A DNA stretch of 64,000 nucleotides from Thalassobacillus sp043497085 (GTDB taxonomy: Bacteria > Bacillota > Bacilli > Bacillales > Halobacillaceae), in assembly GCA_043497085.1 (NCBI GenBank), contig JBIEKI010000005.1, one strand, 5' to 3'. The notes beneath the pieces are model-generated. The model did not search any database, was not told the DNA's origin, and was given only the letters and a program-made list of their open reading frames with translations. The number at the start of each line of letters is the position of its first letter. Position 1 is the first letter of the stretch. A program made the translations under genes and the position numbers. Shown here piece by piece: positions 14,132 to 22,793 of this stretch.

Positions 14132-15313
14132 ATGACCGATCATTCGTATTCTTTTCAGACACGCGTGCTTCATGGAAATCATAAGTTTGACCCGACTACG
14201 GGCGGAGTAAGCGTGCCAATCCAGCAGGCGTCCACTTTTCATCAAGCAGACTTTGACAATCCGGGAAAATATGATTATAGCCGCTCCGGAAATCCAACAA
14301 GAGAAGCATTGGAAGAAGAGATTGCCAGACTCGAAGGCGGCAATCAAGGGCTTGCGTTCGCCTCCGGCATGGCTGCCATTTCCACCTCGTTCATGATGTT
14401 GTCCAAAAACGACCATGTGGTCATTACAGAAGACGTCTACGGGGGCACATTCCGGCTGGTCCACGATGTCCTGCACCGCTTCGGAATCGAGCATACTTTC
14501 GTCGATATGACGGATCTGCATGCGGTAGCTACAGCCATTCAGCCGAATACTAAAGTAGTGTACATCGAAACACCTGCTAACCCTCTCTTAAACATAACTG
14601 ATATCAGCGCTGTCGCTAAGCTCGCAAAAGCGCACCGCTGCTACACGTTTGTAGATAATACATTTATGACCCCAGCCTTGCAGCGGCCGCTAGAACTTGG
14701 TGCCGACCTGGTGCTGCACAGTGCCACTAAATTCATTGCTGGGCATAGTGATGTCGTGGCCGGTCTTGCAGTTACGAACCACCCGGAGATAGCCGAACAG
14801 CTCCCGTATTTGCAGAATGCGTTCGGATCGATTCTTGGCCCGCATGACTCCTGGCTCGTTTTACGCGGATTGAAGACACTCGACTGCCGTTTGAAACAGT
14901 CCACCGAATCAGCAATAAAAATTACACAGTACCTGGCCGACCATCCGCTGATCGAGGAAGTGTATCACCCAAGCCTTAGTACTCATCCCGGCTATTCGAC
15001 CCATAACTATCAAGCAGACGGTCCTGGTGCTGTCCTTTCGTTCCGACTGAAAGATGAAGCGGCCGTTAGACAATTTTCTAAACACGTAGAAATTCCGGTA
15101 TTTGCCGTAAGTCTAGGTGCTGTAGAATCCATACTTTCTTACCCGGCGAAAATGTCCCATGCCTCCATGCCTGAACAGGAAAGGCTGAAACGCGGCATCA
15201 CCGACGGACTGCTGCGTCTATCCGTCGGTCTCGAAAAAGCCGAAGATATCATCAAAGATTTTGACCAGGCATTGCAACAAACCACCAAGCTGGAAGTCGA
15301 ACTAGGAGGATAA
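14132..15313 (+). CDS. metC: Trans-sulfuration PLP enzyme, cystathionine beta-lyase (MetC-like)
   Basis: 393 residues of the Cys/Met-metabolism PLP family. The PLP lysine is Lys200 in L-H-S-A-T-K-F-I-A-G-H-S-D. Other marks are S-R-S-G-N-P-T-R (about 50-57), S-G-M-A-A-I (about 78-83) and D-N-T-F (about 175-178). The N-terminal L-H-G-N-H-K-x-D-x-T-G and the stretch S-L-G-A-V-E-S-I-L-S-Y-P-A-K-M-S-H-A match B. subtilis MetC (cystathionine to homocysteine) better than MetI. Members of the family overlap in activity, so cystathionine gamma-lyase or homocysteine desulfhydrase activity cannot be excluded. The usual upstream partner metI is absent. It is first in the S-box operon, 3 bp before yitJ. 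Confidence 0.87.
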   Translation: MTDHSYSFQTRVLHGNHKFDPTTGGVSVPIQQASTFHQADFDNPGKYDYSRSGNPTREALEEEIARLEGGNQGLAFASGMAAISTSFMMLSKNDHVVITEDVYGGTFRLVHDVLHRFGIEHTFVDMTDLHAVATAIQPNTKVVYIETPANPLLNITDISAVAKLAKAHRCYTFVDNTFMTPALQRPLELGADLVLHSATKFIAGHSDVVAGLAVTNHPEIAEQLPYLQNAFGSILGPHDSWLVLRGLKTLDCRLKQSTESAIKITQYLADHPLIEEVYHPSLSTHPGYSTHNYQADGPGAVLSFRLKDEAAVRQFSKHVEIPVFAVSLGAVESILSYPAKMSHASMPEQERLKRGITDGLLRLSVGLEKAEDIIKDFDQALQQTTKLEVELGG

Positions 15314-15316
15314 CGA

Positions 15317-17176
15317 ATGAGATTAGATCAAGCACTTCAGGAAAAAACATTAATTGGAGACGGCGCAATGGGGACCCTGCTCTATTCTTACGGGGTCGAC
15401 CGCTGTTTCGAAGAAATGAACTTATCCCATGCCAAAGAAGTACGGAATGTGCACAAAGCTTATGTCCGTGCCGGCGCAGATGTCATTCAGACAAACACAT
15501 ATGGGGCTAATTATATTAAACTATCCCGCTATGGGCTGGAAGATCACGTCAAAGCCATCAATACTGCTGCCGTTCAGCTGGCAAAAGAGGCTGCCGGTGA
15601 AGACACTTATGTGGTAGGCACCATCGGCGGTATCCGGGATATTCAAAAAGAAATCCCAACAATGGAAGAATTGAAACGCAGTTTCCGTGAGCAGCTCTAT
15701 TGCCTGTTGATGAAGGATATAGACGGACTTATTTTCGAAACCTTCTATGACCTGGAAGAGCTGACGACGGTTTTAGAAATTGCTAGGCAGGAAACCGATC
15801 TTCCATTGATTACGCAAGTATCGATGCATGAGCCCGGCGTCATGCAGAATGGCATGCCGCTTGCGGATGCGCTTCAACTGTTGGAACAAAAAGGTGCTGA
15901 CGTTGTCGGTGTCAACTGCCGGCTTGGCCCTTATCATATGATTCAATCATTGGAAGACGTTCCATTACCTGAAAAAGCAGTGCTTTCCGCATATCCGAAT
16001 GCCAGTCTGCCAGATTACGAGGATGGAAGATTGATTTATCCCACTGATCCAACTTACTTCCGAAAGAGCGCGCTGGATTTATACCGCCAGGGTGCACGTC
16101 TGATCGGCGGTTGCTGCGGGACTACCCCGGAACACATTGCTGCGGTCGCAAAAGAAGTGAAAGGCAGAAAGCCGATTACTGAAAAAGTAGTCCCTATTAA
16201 ACAGCCTTCTGTCCCGAAACAGGCGGACGACAGCAATCGAGAGGAACACCTCCATGAGATAGCAAAGGAAAGACGTTCTATTATTGTCGAGCTCGATCCG
16301 CCGAAAAAATTGAACACTGAAAAATATCTGAGCGGAGCAAAGGCATTGAAAGATGCCGGTGTCGATTCGGTCACGCTGGCGGACAACTCCCTTGCCTCTC
16401 CCCGTATCAGCAATACGGCAATGGCGACGATTATCAAGCAGGAGTACGGAATCAACCCGCTGGTCCATATCGCCTGTCGTGATCGGAACTTGATCGGCCT
16501 GCAATCACACCTGATGGGACTGCACACGCTTGGCATCAGAGAGGTGCTTGCTGTGACTGGGGACCCTACGAAAATCGGGGACTTTCCCGGGGCTACCTCG
16601 GTGTATGACTTATCGTCATTCGATTTGATTCACTACATCAAGCAGCTCAACGAAGGCATCTCTTTTTCTGGTAAATCTCTAGGGGAAAAAACTGATTTTT
16701 CTGTTGCTGCTGCGTTCAACCCGAATGTGCGTAATCTAAACCGGGCTGTCGGCCGGTTAGAGAAAAAGAGTTCTTACGGTGCCGACTATTTCATCAGCCA
16801 GCCGGTGTACTGTGAAAAACAGATGGTGGAAGTCTATGAAGCTACGAAACACCTCAAAACACCGGTCTATATTGGCATTATGCCGCTGACTAGTTCACGG
16901 AACGCGGAATTTTTACATCATGAAGTTCCAGGTATCAAGCTTTCACCAGAAATCCGGGAAAGCATGGAAAAGTACAGCCACGATAAGGAACGTGCCCAGG
17001 CAGAAGGGATTGCGATTGCCAAATCGTTGATTGACGCTGCGCTTGATTTGTTTAATGGCATCTATCTGATCACTCCTTTTCTACGTTATGAAATGACTGT
17101 AGAATTGACGGAATACATCAAACAACAAACTGAAAAGCAGGAAAGGAAGATTTCCAATGGCATCCACATCATTTAA
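15317..17176 (+). CDS. yitJ: Bifunctional homocysteine S-methyltransferase / methylenetetrahydrofolate reductase
   Basis: 619 residues, two fused enzymes. The N-terminal domain (about 1-285) is a zinc homocysteine methyltransferase: G-D-G-A-M-G-T-L-L, then V-N-C-R near 200 and G-G-C-C-G-T-T near 265 supply the three zinc cysteines. A linker follows, then a MetF-type reductase TIM barrel (about 310-600) with V-E-L-D-P-P, V-T-G-D-P and Y-F-I-S-Q-P. B. subtilis YitJ has the same layout and about 612 residues. It makes 5-methyltetrahydrofolate and can methylate homocysteine. It sits between metC and metH under the SAM riboswitch and overlaps metH by 20 bp. Confidence 0.93.
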   Translation: MRLDQALQEKTLIGDGAMGTLLYSYGVDRCFEEMNLSHAKEVRNVHKAYVRAGADVIQTNTYGANYIKLSRYGLEDHVKAINTAAVQLAKEAAGEDTYVVGTIGGIRDIQKEIPTMEELKRSFREQLYCLLMKDIDGLIFETFYDLEELTTVLEIARQETDLPLITQVSMHEPGVMQNGMPLADALQLLEQKGADVVGVNCRLGPYHMIQSLEDVPLPEKAVLSAYPNASLPDYEDGRLIYPTDPTYFRKSALDLYRQGARLIGGCCGTTPEHIAAVAKEVKGRKPITEKVVPIKQPSVPKQADDSNREEHLHEIAKERRSIIVELDPPKKLNTEKYLSGAKALKDAGVDSVTLADNSLASPRISNTAMATIIKQEYGINPLVHIACRDRNLIGLQSHLMGLHTLGIREVLAVTGDPTKIGDFPGATSVYDLSSFDLIHYIKQLNEGISFSGKSLGEKTDFSVAAAFNPNVRNLNRAVGRLEKKSSYGADYFISQPVYCEKQMVEVYEATKHLKTPVYIGIMPLTSSRNAEFLHHEVPGIKLSPEIRESMEKYSHDKERAQAEGIAIAKSLIDAALDLFNGIYLITPFLRYEMTVELTEYIKQQTEKQERKISNGIHII

Positions 17177-20100
17177 GGAACATCTGGCCAGAAGAATTTT
17201 AGTATTGGATGGTGCGATGGGAACGATGCTTCAACAGGCTGATCTGACACCGGAAGATTTCGGCGGGGAAGCCTATGACGGGTGCAACGAATACCTGAAT
17301 ATCACCGCCCCCCATGTGCTGGAGAGGATTCACACTGAATACCTGGAAGCTGGTGCAGATATTATCGAAACCAATACTTTCGGGGCGACCAGTCTTGTTT
17401 TGGACGAATATGACCTTGGCCACTTTGCCGAGGAGATCAACATCAAAGCAGCACAGCTAGCCAAAGACGCAGCTGATTCTTTTACAACGGCAGAGAAACC
17501 ACGCTTTGTAGCTGGTGCGATGGGACCGACAACAAAGACCTTGTCTGTCACAGGGGGAACGACCTTCGATGCCTTGGCAGATGCTTATGAAGAACAAGCC
17601 CGCGGTCTGATTACCGGCGGTGTCGACTTGCTGCTTTTGGAAACATCCCAGGATATGCTGAATGTAAAGGCAGCCTACCTGGGGATTACCAGGGCTTTTG
17701 AAGCAACTGGCACTGAACTGCCGCTTATTATTTCCGGGACAATCGAACCGATGGGAACGACGCTCGCCGGTCAAAGCATTGAAGCTTTTTATATTTCACT
17801 GGAGCATATGAACCCGGTTGTGGTCGGTCTGAACTGTGCCACTGGACCGGAATTCATGCGCGATCACCTCCGCTCCTTATCAGACCTGGCGACAACAGCA
17901 ACGAGCTGTTATCCAAATGCCGGACTTCCCGATGAAGAAGGCAACTATCATGAAACACCACAGTCACTCGCTGCAAAAATTGCCGGTTTTGCAGAAAAAG
18001 GCTGGCTGAATCTCGTCGGGGGATGCTGTGGAACGACACCGGACCATATTAAAGCGATCGCTGAAGCTGTGGAAGGTCTGGAACCGCGGACCGCACCGGA
18101 TACCCATCCCCATGCCGTTTCCGGAATCGAGCCATTCATTTATGATGATGAAAATGACCGGCCGATTCTTGTCGGTGAACGGACCAATGTCATCGGCTCC
18201 CGTAAGTTCAAACGGCTGATTGCCGAAGAGAAGTTCGAGGAAGCATCGGAAGTCGCCCGTGCTCAGGTAAAAAAAGGCGCACAGGTCATCGATATCTGTC
18301 TTGCAGATCCTGACCGTGATGAAGCGCAGGATATGGAAGCTTTCATGAAGCAAGTCGTCAATAAAGTGAAGGTCCCCTTAGTCATTGACTCAACCGATGA
18401 AGAGGTCATCGAGAAGGCGCTCAAGTATTCCCAGGGGAAAGCGATTATCAATTCGATTAACCTCGAAGACGGAGAGGAACGCTTTAAAGAAGTGCTGCCG
18501 GTAGTGAAGAAGTTCGGGGCGGCGGTGGTTGTAGGTACGATTGATGAAGAAGGAATGGCAGTCACTGCTGAGCGGAAACTCGAGGTAGCCAAACGTTCCT
18601 ATGATATCCTGGTTGGCGAATACGACCTTGACCCAGCCGATATCATCTTTGATCCACTCGTCTTCCCCGTCGGTACCGGAGATGAGCAGTATATCGGTTC
18701 TGCCGAAGCTACGATTGAAGGGATTCGCCTGATAAAAGAAGACTTGTCGGAATGCCAGACGGTACTTGGAGTCAGCAACGTTTCCTTCGGCCTGCCGCCG
18801 GTAGGACGTGAGGTGCTGAATGCTGTCTATCTTTATCACTGTACAAAAGCAGGGCTCGATTACGCGATTGTGAATACGGAAAAGTTAGAACGGTTTGCTT
18901 CGATTCCGGAAGAAGAAATCGAGCAAGCCAATAAACTGCTGTTTGATACAAATGACGAAACACTTGCGGCGTTTACTGCCTTTTACCGTGGCAAGAAAAA
19001 AGAGACGAAAATTCCGACCGAGACAATGACGCTTGCCGAACGGCTTGCTCATTATGTCGTCGAGGGGACAAAAGAGGGACTGCTTCCTGACTTAGAACAG
19101 GCACTTGAAGAATACGCTACTCCACTTGAGGTCATAAATGGACCGCTTATGGACGGTATGGCTGAGGTTGGCCGCCTGTTCAACGACAACCAGCTGATCG
19201 TTGCAGAAGTCCTGCAAAGCGCGGAAGTGATGAAGGCATCCGTTGCATTCCTGGAACCTCACATGGAAGTAGCGGATTCCTCGAGTAAAAAAGGAAAAGT
19301 ACTGCTCGCCACCGTCAAAGGCGACGTCCATGACATTGGAAAGAATCTCGTCGAAATCATTTTAAGCAACAATGGCTTTGAAGTGGTTGATCTTGGCATT
19401 AAAGTCACTCCGTCAGAGCTGATCAATCAAATCCATCAGGAAAATCCTGATTTTGTAGGATTGTCCGGCTTACTCGTAAAGTCTGCCCAGCAGATGGTGC
19501 TGACAGCACAGGACTTAACCCAGCAAAAGATTTCCATTCCGATCCTTGTCGGCGGAGCCGCGTTGTCCCGTAAATTCACATTGACGAAAATCTTACCTCA
19601 GTATGAAGGACCGGTTTTTTATGCAAAAGATGCGATGGATGGTCTGGCGCTGTCCAACCGTCTCAGCAACGAAGAAGAACGGGACGCACTGGTCGGCGAA
19701 CTCCATGAAAAACAACAGGCTGCCCTCGCCAAAAATGCAGAGCGAGAACAGTCTCAAGGGGCAACTGCTGTGGCAGTCAAACCGAAGTCTGCTGTATCAA
19801 CTGAGGTACCTGTCTATCAGCCACAGGACTACAAACAGCATGTGCTCCGAAATTATTCCGTCGACCATATTGAGCCCTATATCAATATGCAGATGCTGAT
19901 TGGCCATCACCTTGGTCTGAAAGGCAAGTTTTCCAGGTTGATAGCAGAGAATAATGAAAAAGCCGTCCATCTGAAGGGCGTAGTCGACGATTTGTTGACG
20001 AAAGCTAAAAAAGAGCGCTGGATCGAGCCATCTGCTCTCTATCAATTTTTTCCTGCCCAATCAGACGGAGACGATGTCATCATCTATGACCCGGCAGATG

Positions 20101-20609
20101 AAAAAACCGAAGTCGAGCGGTTCACCTTCCCGCGCCAGCCGAGGGAACCGTTCCTATGTCTGGCAGACTACCTGCGTCCTGTATCCAGCGGTGAAATGGA
20201 CTATGTCGGATTCTTCGCCGTCACTGCCGGAAAAGGAATTCGCAACCGCGCGGAGGCCTTAAAGGAACATGGGGAATACTTGGAAAGCCATGCCCTGCAG
20301 GCACTGGCGCTCGAAACCGCAGAAGGCCTGGCCGAACATGTTCACCAGCTGATGCGTGATAAATGGGGATTCCCGGATCCTGTCGATTTCACGATGCAGC
20401 AACGGTTCTCGGCCAAGTATCAAGGACAGCGCTACTCCTTCGGGTACCCTGCCTGTCCGGATTTAGAAGATCAGGAGAAATTATTCAAGCTGGTTAAACC
20501 TGAGCAGATTGGCGTTGAACTGACCGATGGATTCATGATGGAGCCGGAAGCCTCCGTCACCGCCATCGTATTCGCTCATCCGGATGCCAGGTATTTCAAT
20601 GTCTATTAA
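17157..20609 (+). CDS. metH: Cobalamin-dependent methionine synthase
   Basis: 1150 residues, full length. The order is: homocysteine domain (about 1-310; N-C near 225 and G-G-C-C-G-T-T-P near 288 bind zinc), pterin-binding domain (about 330-600; V-G-E-R-T-N-V-I-G-S), helical cap and B12-binding domain (about 635-860; D-V-H-D-I-G with His725 as lower cobalt ligand, then S-G-L-L-V-K-S), and C-terminal reactivation domain (about 890-1150; A-E-A-L-K-E-H, Y-S-F-G-Y-P-A-C-P). It transfers methyl from 5-methyltetrahydrofolate to homocysteine. The ATG at 17157 follows GGAAGG within the yitJ end, so translation is coupled. A terminator follows at once. Confidence 0.96.
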   Translation: MASTSFKEHLARRILVLDGAMGTMLQQADLTPEDFGGEAYDGCNEYLNITAPHVLERIHTEYLEAGADIIETNTFGATSLVLDEYDLGHFAEEINIKAAQLAKDAADSFTTAEKPRFVAGAMGPTTKTLSVTGGTTFDALADAYEEQARGLITGGVDLLLLETSQDMLNVKAAYLGITRAFEATGTELPLIISGTIEPMGTTLAGQSIEAFYISLEHMNPVVVGLNCATGPEFMRDHLRSLSDLATTATSCYPNAGLPDEEGNYHETPQSLAAKIAGFAEKGWLNLVGGCCGTTPDHIKAIAEAVEGLEPRTAPDTHPHAVSGIEPFIYDDENDRPILVGERTNVIGSRKFKRLIAEEKFEEASEVARAQVKKGAQVIDICLADPDRDEAQDMEAFMKQVVNKVKVPLVIDSTDEEVIEKALKYSQGKAIINSINLEDGEERFKEVLPVVKKFGAAVVVGTIDEEGMAVTAERKLEVAKRSYDILVGEYDLDPADIIFDPLVFPVGTGDEQYIGSAEATIEGIRLIKEDLSECQTVLGVSNVSFGLPPVGREVLNAVYLYHCTKAGLDYAIVNTEKLERFASIPEEEIEQANKLLFDTNDETLAAFTAFYRGKKKETKIPTETMTLAERLAHYVVEGTKEGLLPDLEQALEEYATPLEVINGPLMDGMAEVGRLFNDNQLIVAEVLQSAEVMKASVAFLEPHMEVADSSSKKGKVLLATVKGDVHDIGKNLVEIILSNNGFEVVDLGIKVTPSELINQIHQENPDFVGLSGLLVKSAQQMVLTAQDLTQQKISIPILVGGAALSRKFTLTKILPQYEGPVFYAKDAMDGLALSNRLSNEEERDALVGELHEKQQAALAKNAEREQSQGATAVAVKPKSAVSTEVPVYQPQDYKQHVLRNYSVDHIEPYINMQMLIGHHLGLKGKFSRLIAENNEKAVHLKGVVDDLLTKAKKERWIEPSALYQFFPAQSDGDDVIIYDPADEKTEVERFTFPRQPREPFLCLADYLRPVSSGEMDYVGFFAVTAGKGIRNRAEALKEHGEYLESHALQALALETAEGLAEHVHQLMRDKWGFPDPVDFTMQQRFSAKYQGQRYSFGYPACPDLEDQEKLFKLVKPEQIGVELTDGFMMEPEASVTAIVFAHPDARYFNVY

Positions 20610-20614
20610 ACTTG

Positions 20615-20645
20615 AAAGGCAGCGACTGAGTCGCTGCCTTTTGTA
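20615..20645 (+). terminator. Rho-independent terminator of the methionine operon
   Basis: GAAAGGCAGCGAC and GTCGCTGCCTTTT form a 12-bp stem around TGA, 5 bases after the metH stop codon. Confidence 0.9.
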
Positions 20646-20653
20646 TATTTTAT

Positions 20654-20784
20654 TGTCTTATAACGTGCTGTATTTTCTCTTATATCATTTATTCTGTCTC
20701 TCTTATTCTCGAGATTGTCTCTCTTCTGTTCGATTTTGTCTCTCTTATTCACCATACTTTCTCTCAAACTGCAGGATTATCTCG
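20654..20784. repeat. Degenerate direct-repeat array, 20-21-bp period (array B)
   Basis: About seven units begin near 20654, 20674, 20695, 20716, 20737, 20758 and 20778. The core is TGTCTCTCTTATT, best seen at 20695, 20716 and 20737. Spacings are 20, 21, 21, 21, 21 and 20 bp. The array fills most of the gap between the facing terminators of metH and the amylase gene. Confidence 0.75.
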
Positions 20785-20803
20785 TAAAAGTCCACTTTCA
20801 CAC

Positions 20804-20842
20804 AAAAAAGACCACCCTAAGCTCGCCATCGAGCAGAGGGTG
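20804..20842 (-). terminator. Rho-independent terminator of the glycogen operon
   Basis: On the minus strand CACCCT-CT-GCTCG pairs with CGAGC-TT-AGGGTG, followed by CTTTTTTG. It is just after the GH13 stop codon. Confidence 0.82.
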
Positions 20843-20849
20843 ATCCCTA

Positions 20850-22769
20850 TTAATGCATATGACGGAGCAGCATGCTTTCAGACGGCCCTAGTGTAACAGT
20901 CAACTCACCGTCTTTAGCCTCAAACACACGCTTTTTATTCTCCATATGCTGCCACTTCCCTTTTCTCATCATTAGGGTCACTTCCCGGTCTTCATGAATA
21001 TGGCGGTTGAACATATAAATCATATGTTCATCGCTGGCACTCCCGCCAAAGTTATCGACCCCATTTTCAATCCACCGCTCAAAGGAATAGACGTCAGGAT
21101 GAAGGGAATGAGATTTCCAGCAGCCGGTACGTAATGCTGGGTGTTCACGGCGCCATTTCCCTACCTTTTTATACCAATCTACGAGACTATCATCTTCCCT
21201 GCTCCACGGATACGGCTTTCGGTTATCCGGGTCGCTGCCGCCGGTCAAACCTGCCTCATCTCCATAATAAAGGGATGGAACGCCAGGGAAGGTATAGAGC
21301 CATAAGCTCAGCGCTTTCACTTGGGCATCGACAATGACAGCTTTGTCATCTGCTTCCATTTCTTCTGGCAAAAACATGTCGAGCATCGTCTTGATTCGTT
21401 CGACGTCATGGCTGGATAACATATTCATCAACGCATAAAAGTATTGCTTCGGGTAGTGTTCAGACAACGTCAACAGCCGCCGTTCGACATCATGGGCATC
21501 AGCATCACCACTCATGAACGCGAGCATCATCCCCCTCAGCGGATAGTTCATGACTGAATCCAACACACCGCCAAGGAAATACTCCCTCCGCTTGCCATGG
21601 CCGATTTTTGTCGTGGCATCTTCCCACACTTCTCCCAGCAACACGCTGGAATCATCTTCTTTTTTCACCTGCTGGTAGATTTGCTTGATCAGGTCATCGG
21701 TCAGTTCATCAGCTACATCGAGCCGCCAGTGCTTCAACCCGTATTTTTGCCAGTACTTCAGGACACTATCTTCATCATGGATTAAAAAGTTCTGGTAGCT
21801 TTCATCGTCTTTATTGACGGTGGGGAGAGTCCCGACGCCCCACCATGATTCGTATTCATCAGGGTAGTTATGGAAAATGTACCAGGAATAATAAGGAGAT
21901 TCTTTCGATTGATAGGCTCCGAGTGAATCATACTGGCCGCGCTGGTTGAAATAGATGCTGTTGCTTCCGGTATGGTTAAAGACACCATCAAGCATAATTT
22001 CAATCCCGCGTTCCTTTGCCTTCCGGGCAAGTTCTGCCAAGTCTTCATTGCTCCCAAGCAGCTGGTCGACCGTATGATAGTCACCGGTATCATAGCGATG
22101 GTTGCTTTCCGCTTCGAATACAGGATTCAAGTAAATCACCGTGACACCTAGCGATGCTATATAGTCGAGCTTCTCGATAATTCCCTGGATGTTCCCCGCA
22201 AAAAAATCCCAACGGACGACCGCCCCATTTTCATCACGGATATAAATCGGGTCATTTTCCCAATGGCTGTGCATCAAACTTGTCTTCGGGGCTTTGGCAA
22301 GCTCACGTTCACCAGCCGCATAGAAGCGGTCAGGGAAAATCTGATAGATGGTCCCATGCTTCCACCACTCTGGTGTTTCGTAGTCAGGATCATAGACCGT
22401 AATCTGCCAGGACGGAGGAACATGATCGTAAACCACCCCATCGCCACTTTCTTCTATGTTCCGGCGCCCGTAAAAAAACTTGCCATCCTCAAGCTGGATT
22501 TCAAAATAGTACCAGACCAGCTGAGGTTCCTCCGGCATGACGATTGTCGTCTCATATCCGGAAAACTGGTGCTGCTCCGCATAGATATCCATTTCCTGCG
22601 TCTCTTCTTTATCCGTGTTATCCAAAATGTAATGAAGGATGACGCTCGAAATACGGTAGCGGTTATGGATATCGATGGTGAGTGTGACATTCGAGCCATT
22701 CGGTGCAGCACCGAATGGCTCGCGATATTGTGTTTTAAAGCTGTTATGATAAACGTCATTTGATTTCAT
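20850..22769 (-). CDS. GH13 alpha-amylase family enzyme (neopullulanase/cyclomaltodextrinase-like)
   Basis: 639 residues, cytosolic (no signal peptide). An N-terminal CBM34-like beta domain (about 1-120) precedes the (beta/alpha)8 barrel. Region I is D-G-V-F-N-H-T, region II W-R-L-D-V-A-D-E with nucleophile Asp351, region III L-L-G-E-V-W-E-D with acid Glu380, and region IV M-L-S-S-H-D with Asp455. This is the neopullulanase/maltogenic amylase layout, acting on alpha-1,4 and sometimes alpha-1,6 bonds of maltodextrins or debranched glycogen. AAGGAGGACGC upstream of the ATG at 22767-22769 decides the start; the frame is open 8 codons further. As last gene of the glg operon, it probably trims glycogen breakdown products left by GlgP. 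Confidence 0.88.
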   Translation of the reverse strand: MKSNDVYHNSFKTQYREPFGAAPNGSNVTLTIDIHNRYRISSVILHYILDNTDKEETQEMDIYAEQHQFSGYETTIVMPEEPQLVWYYFEIQLEDGKFFYGRRNIEESGDGVVYDHVPPSWQITVYDPDYETPEWWKHGTIYQIFPDRFYAAGERELAKAPKTSLMHSHWENDPIYIRDENGAVVRWDFFAGNIQGIIEKLDYIASLGVTVIYLNPVFEAESNHRYDTGDYHTVDQLLGSNEDLAELARKAKERGIEIMLDGVFNHTGSNSIYFNQRGQYDSLGAYQSKESPYYSWYIFHNYPDEYESWWGVGTLPTVNKDDESYQNFLIHDEDSVLKYWQKYGLKHWRLDVADELTDDLIKQIYQQVKKEDDSSVLLGEVWEDATTKIGHGKRREYFLGGVLDSVMNYPLRGMMLAFMSGDADAHDVERRLLTLSEHYPKQYFYALMNMLSSHDVERIKTMLDMFLPEEMEADDKAVIVDAQVKALSLWLYTFPGVPSLYYGDEAGLTGGSDPDNRKPYPWSREDDSLVDWYKKVGKWRREHPALRTGCWKSHSLHPDVYSFERWIENGVDNFGGSASDEHMIYMFNRHIHEDREVTLMMRKGKWQHMENKKRVFEAKDGELTVTLGPSESMLLRHMH

Positions 22770-22793
22770 ACTGCGTCCTCCTTCATTCATCAA

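Noticed and set aside
16054..16536. Two overlapping minus-strand frames of 140-160 codons within yitJ
   Set aside because: They are fully inside a conserved two-domain enzyme gene and have no recognisable product.
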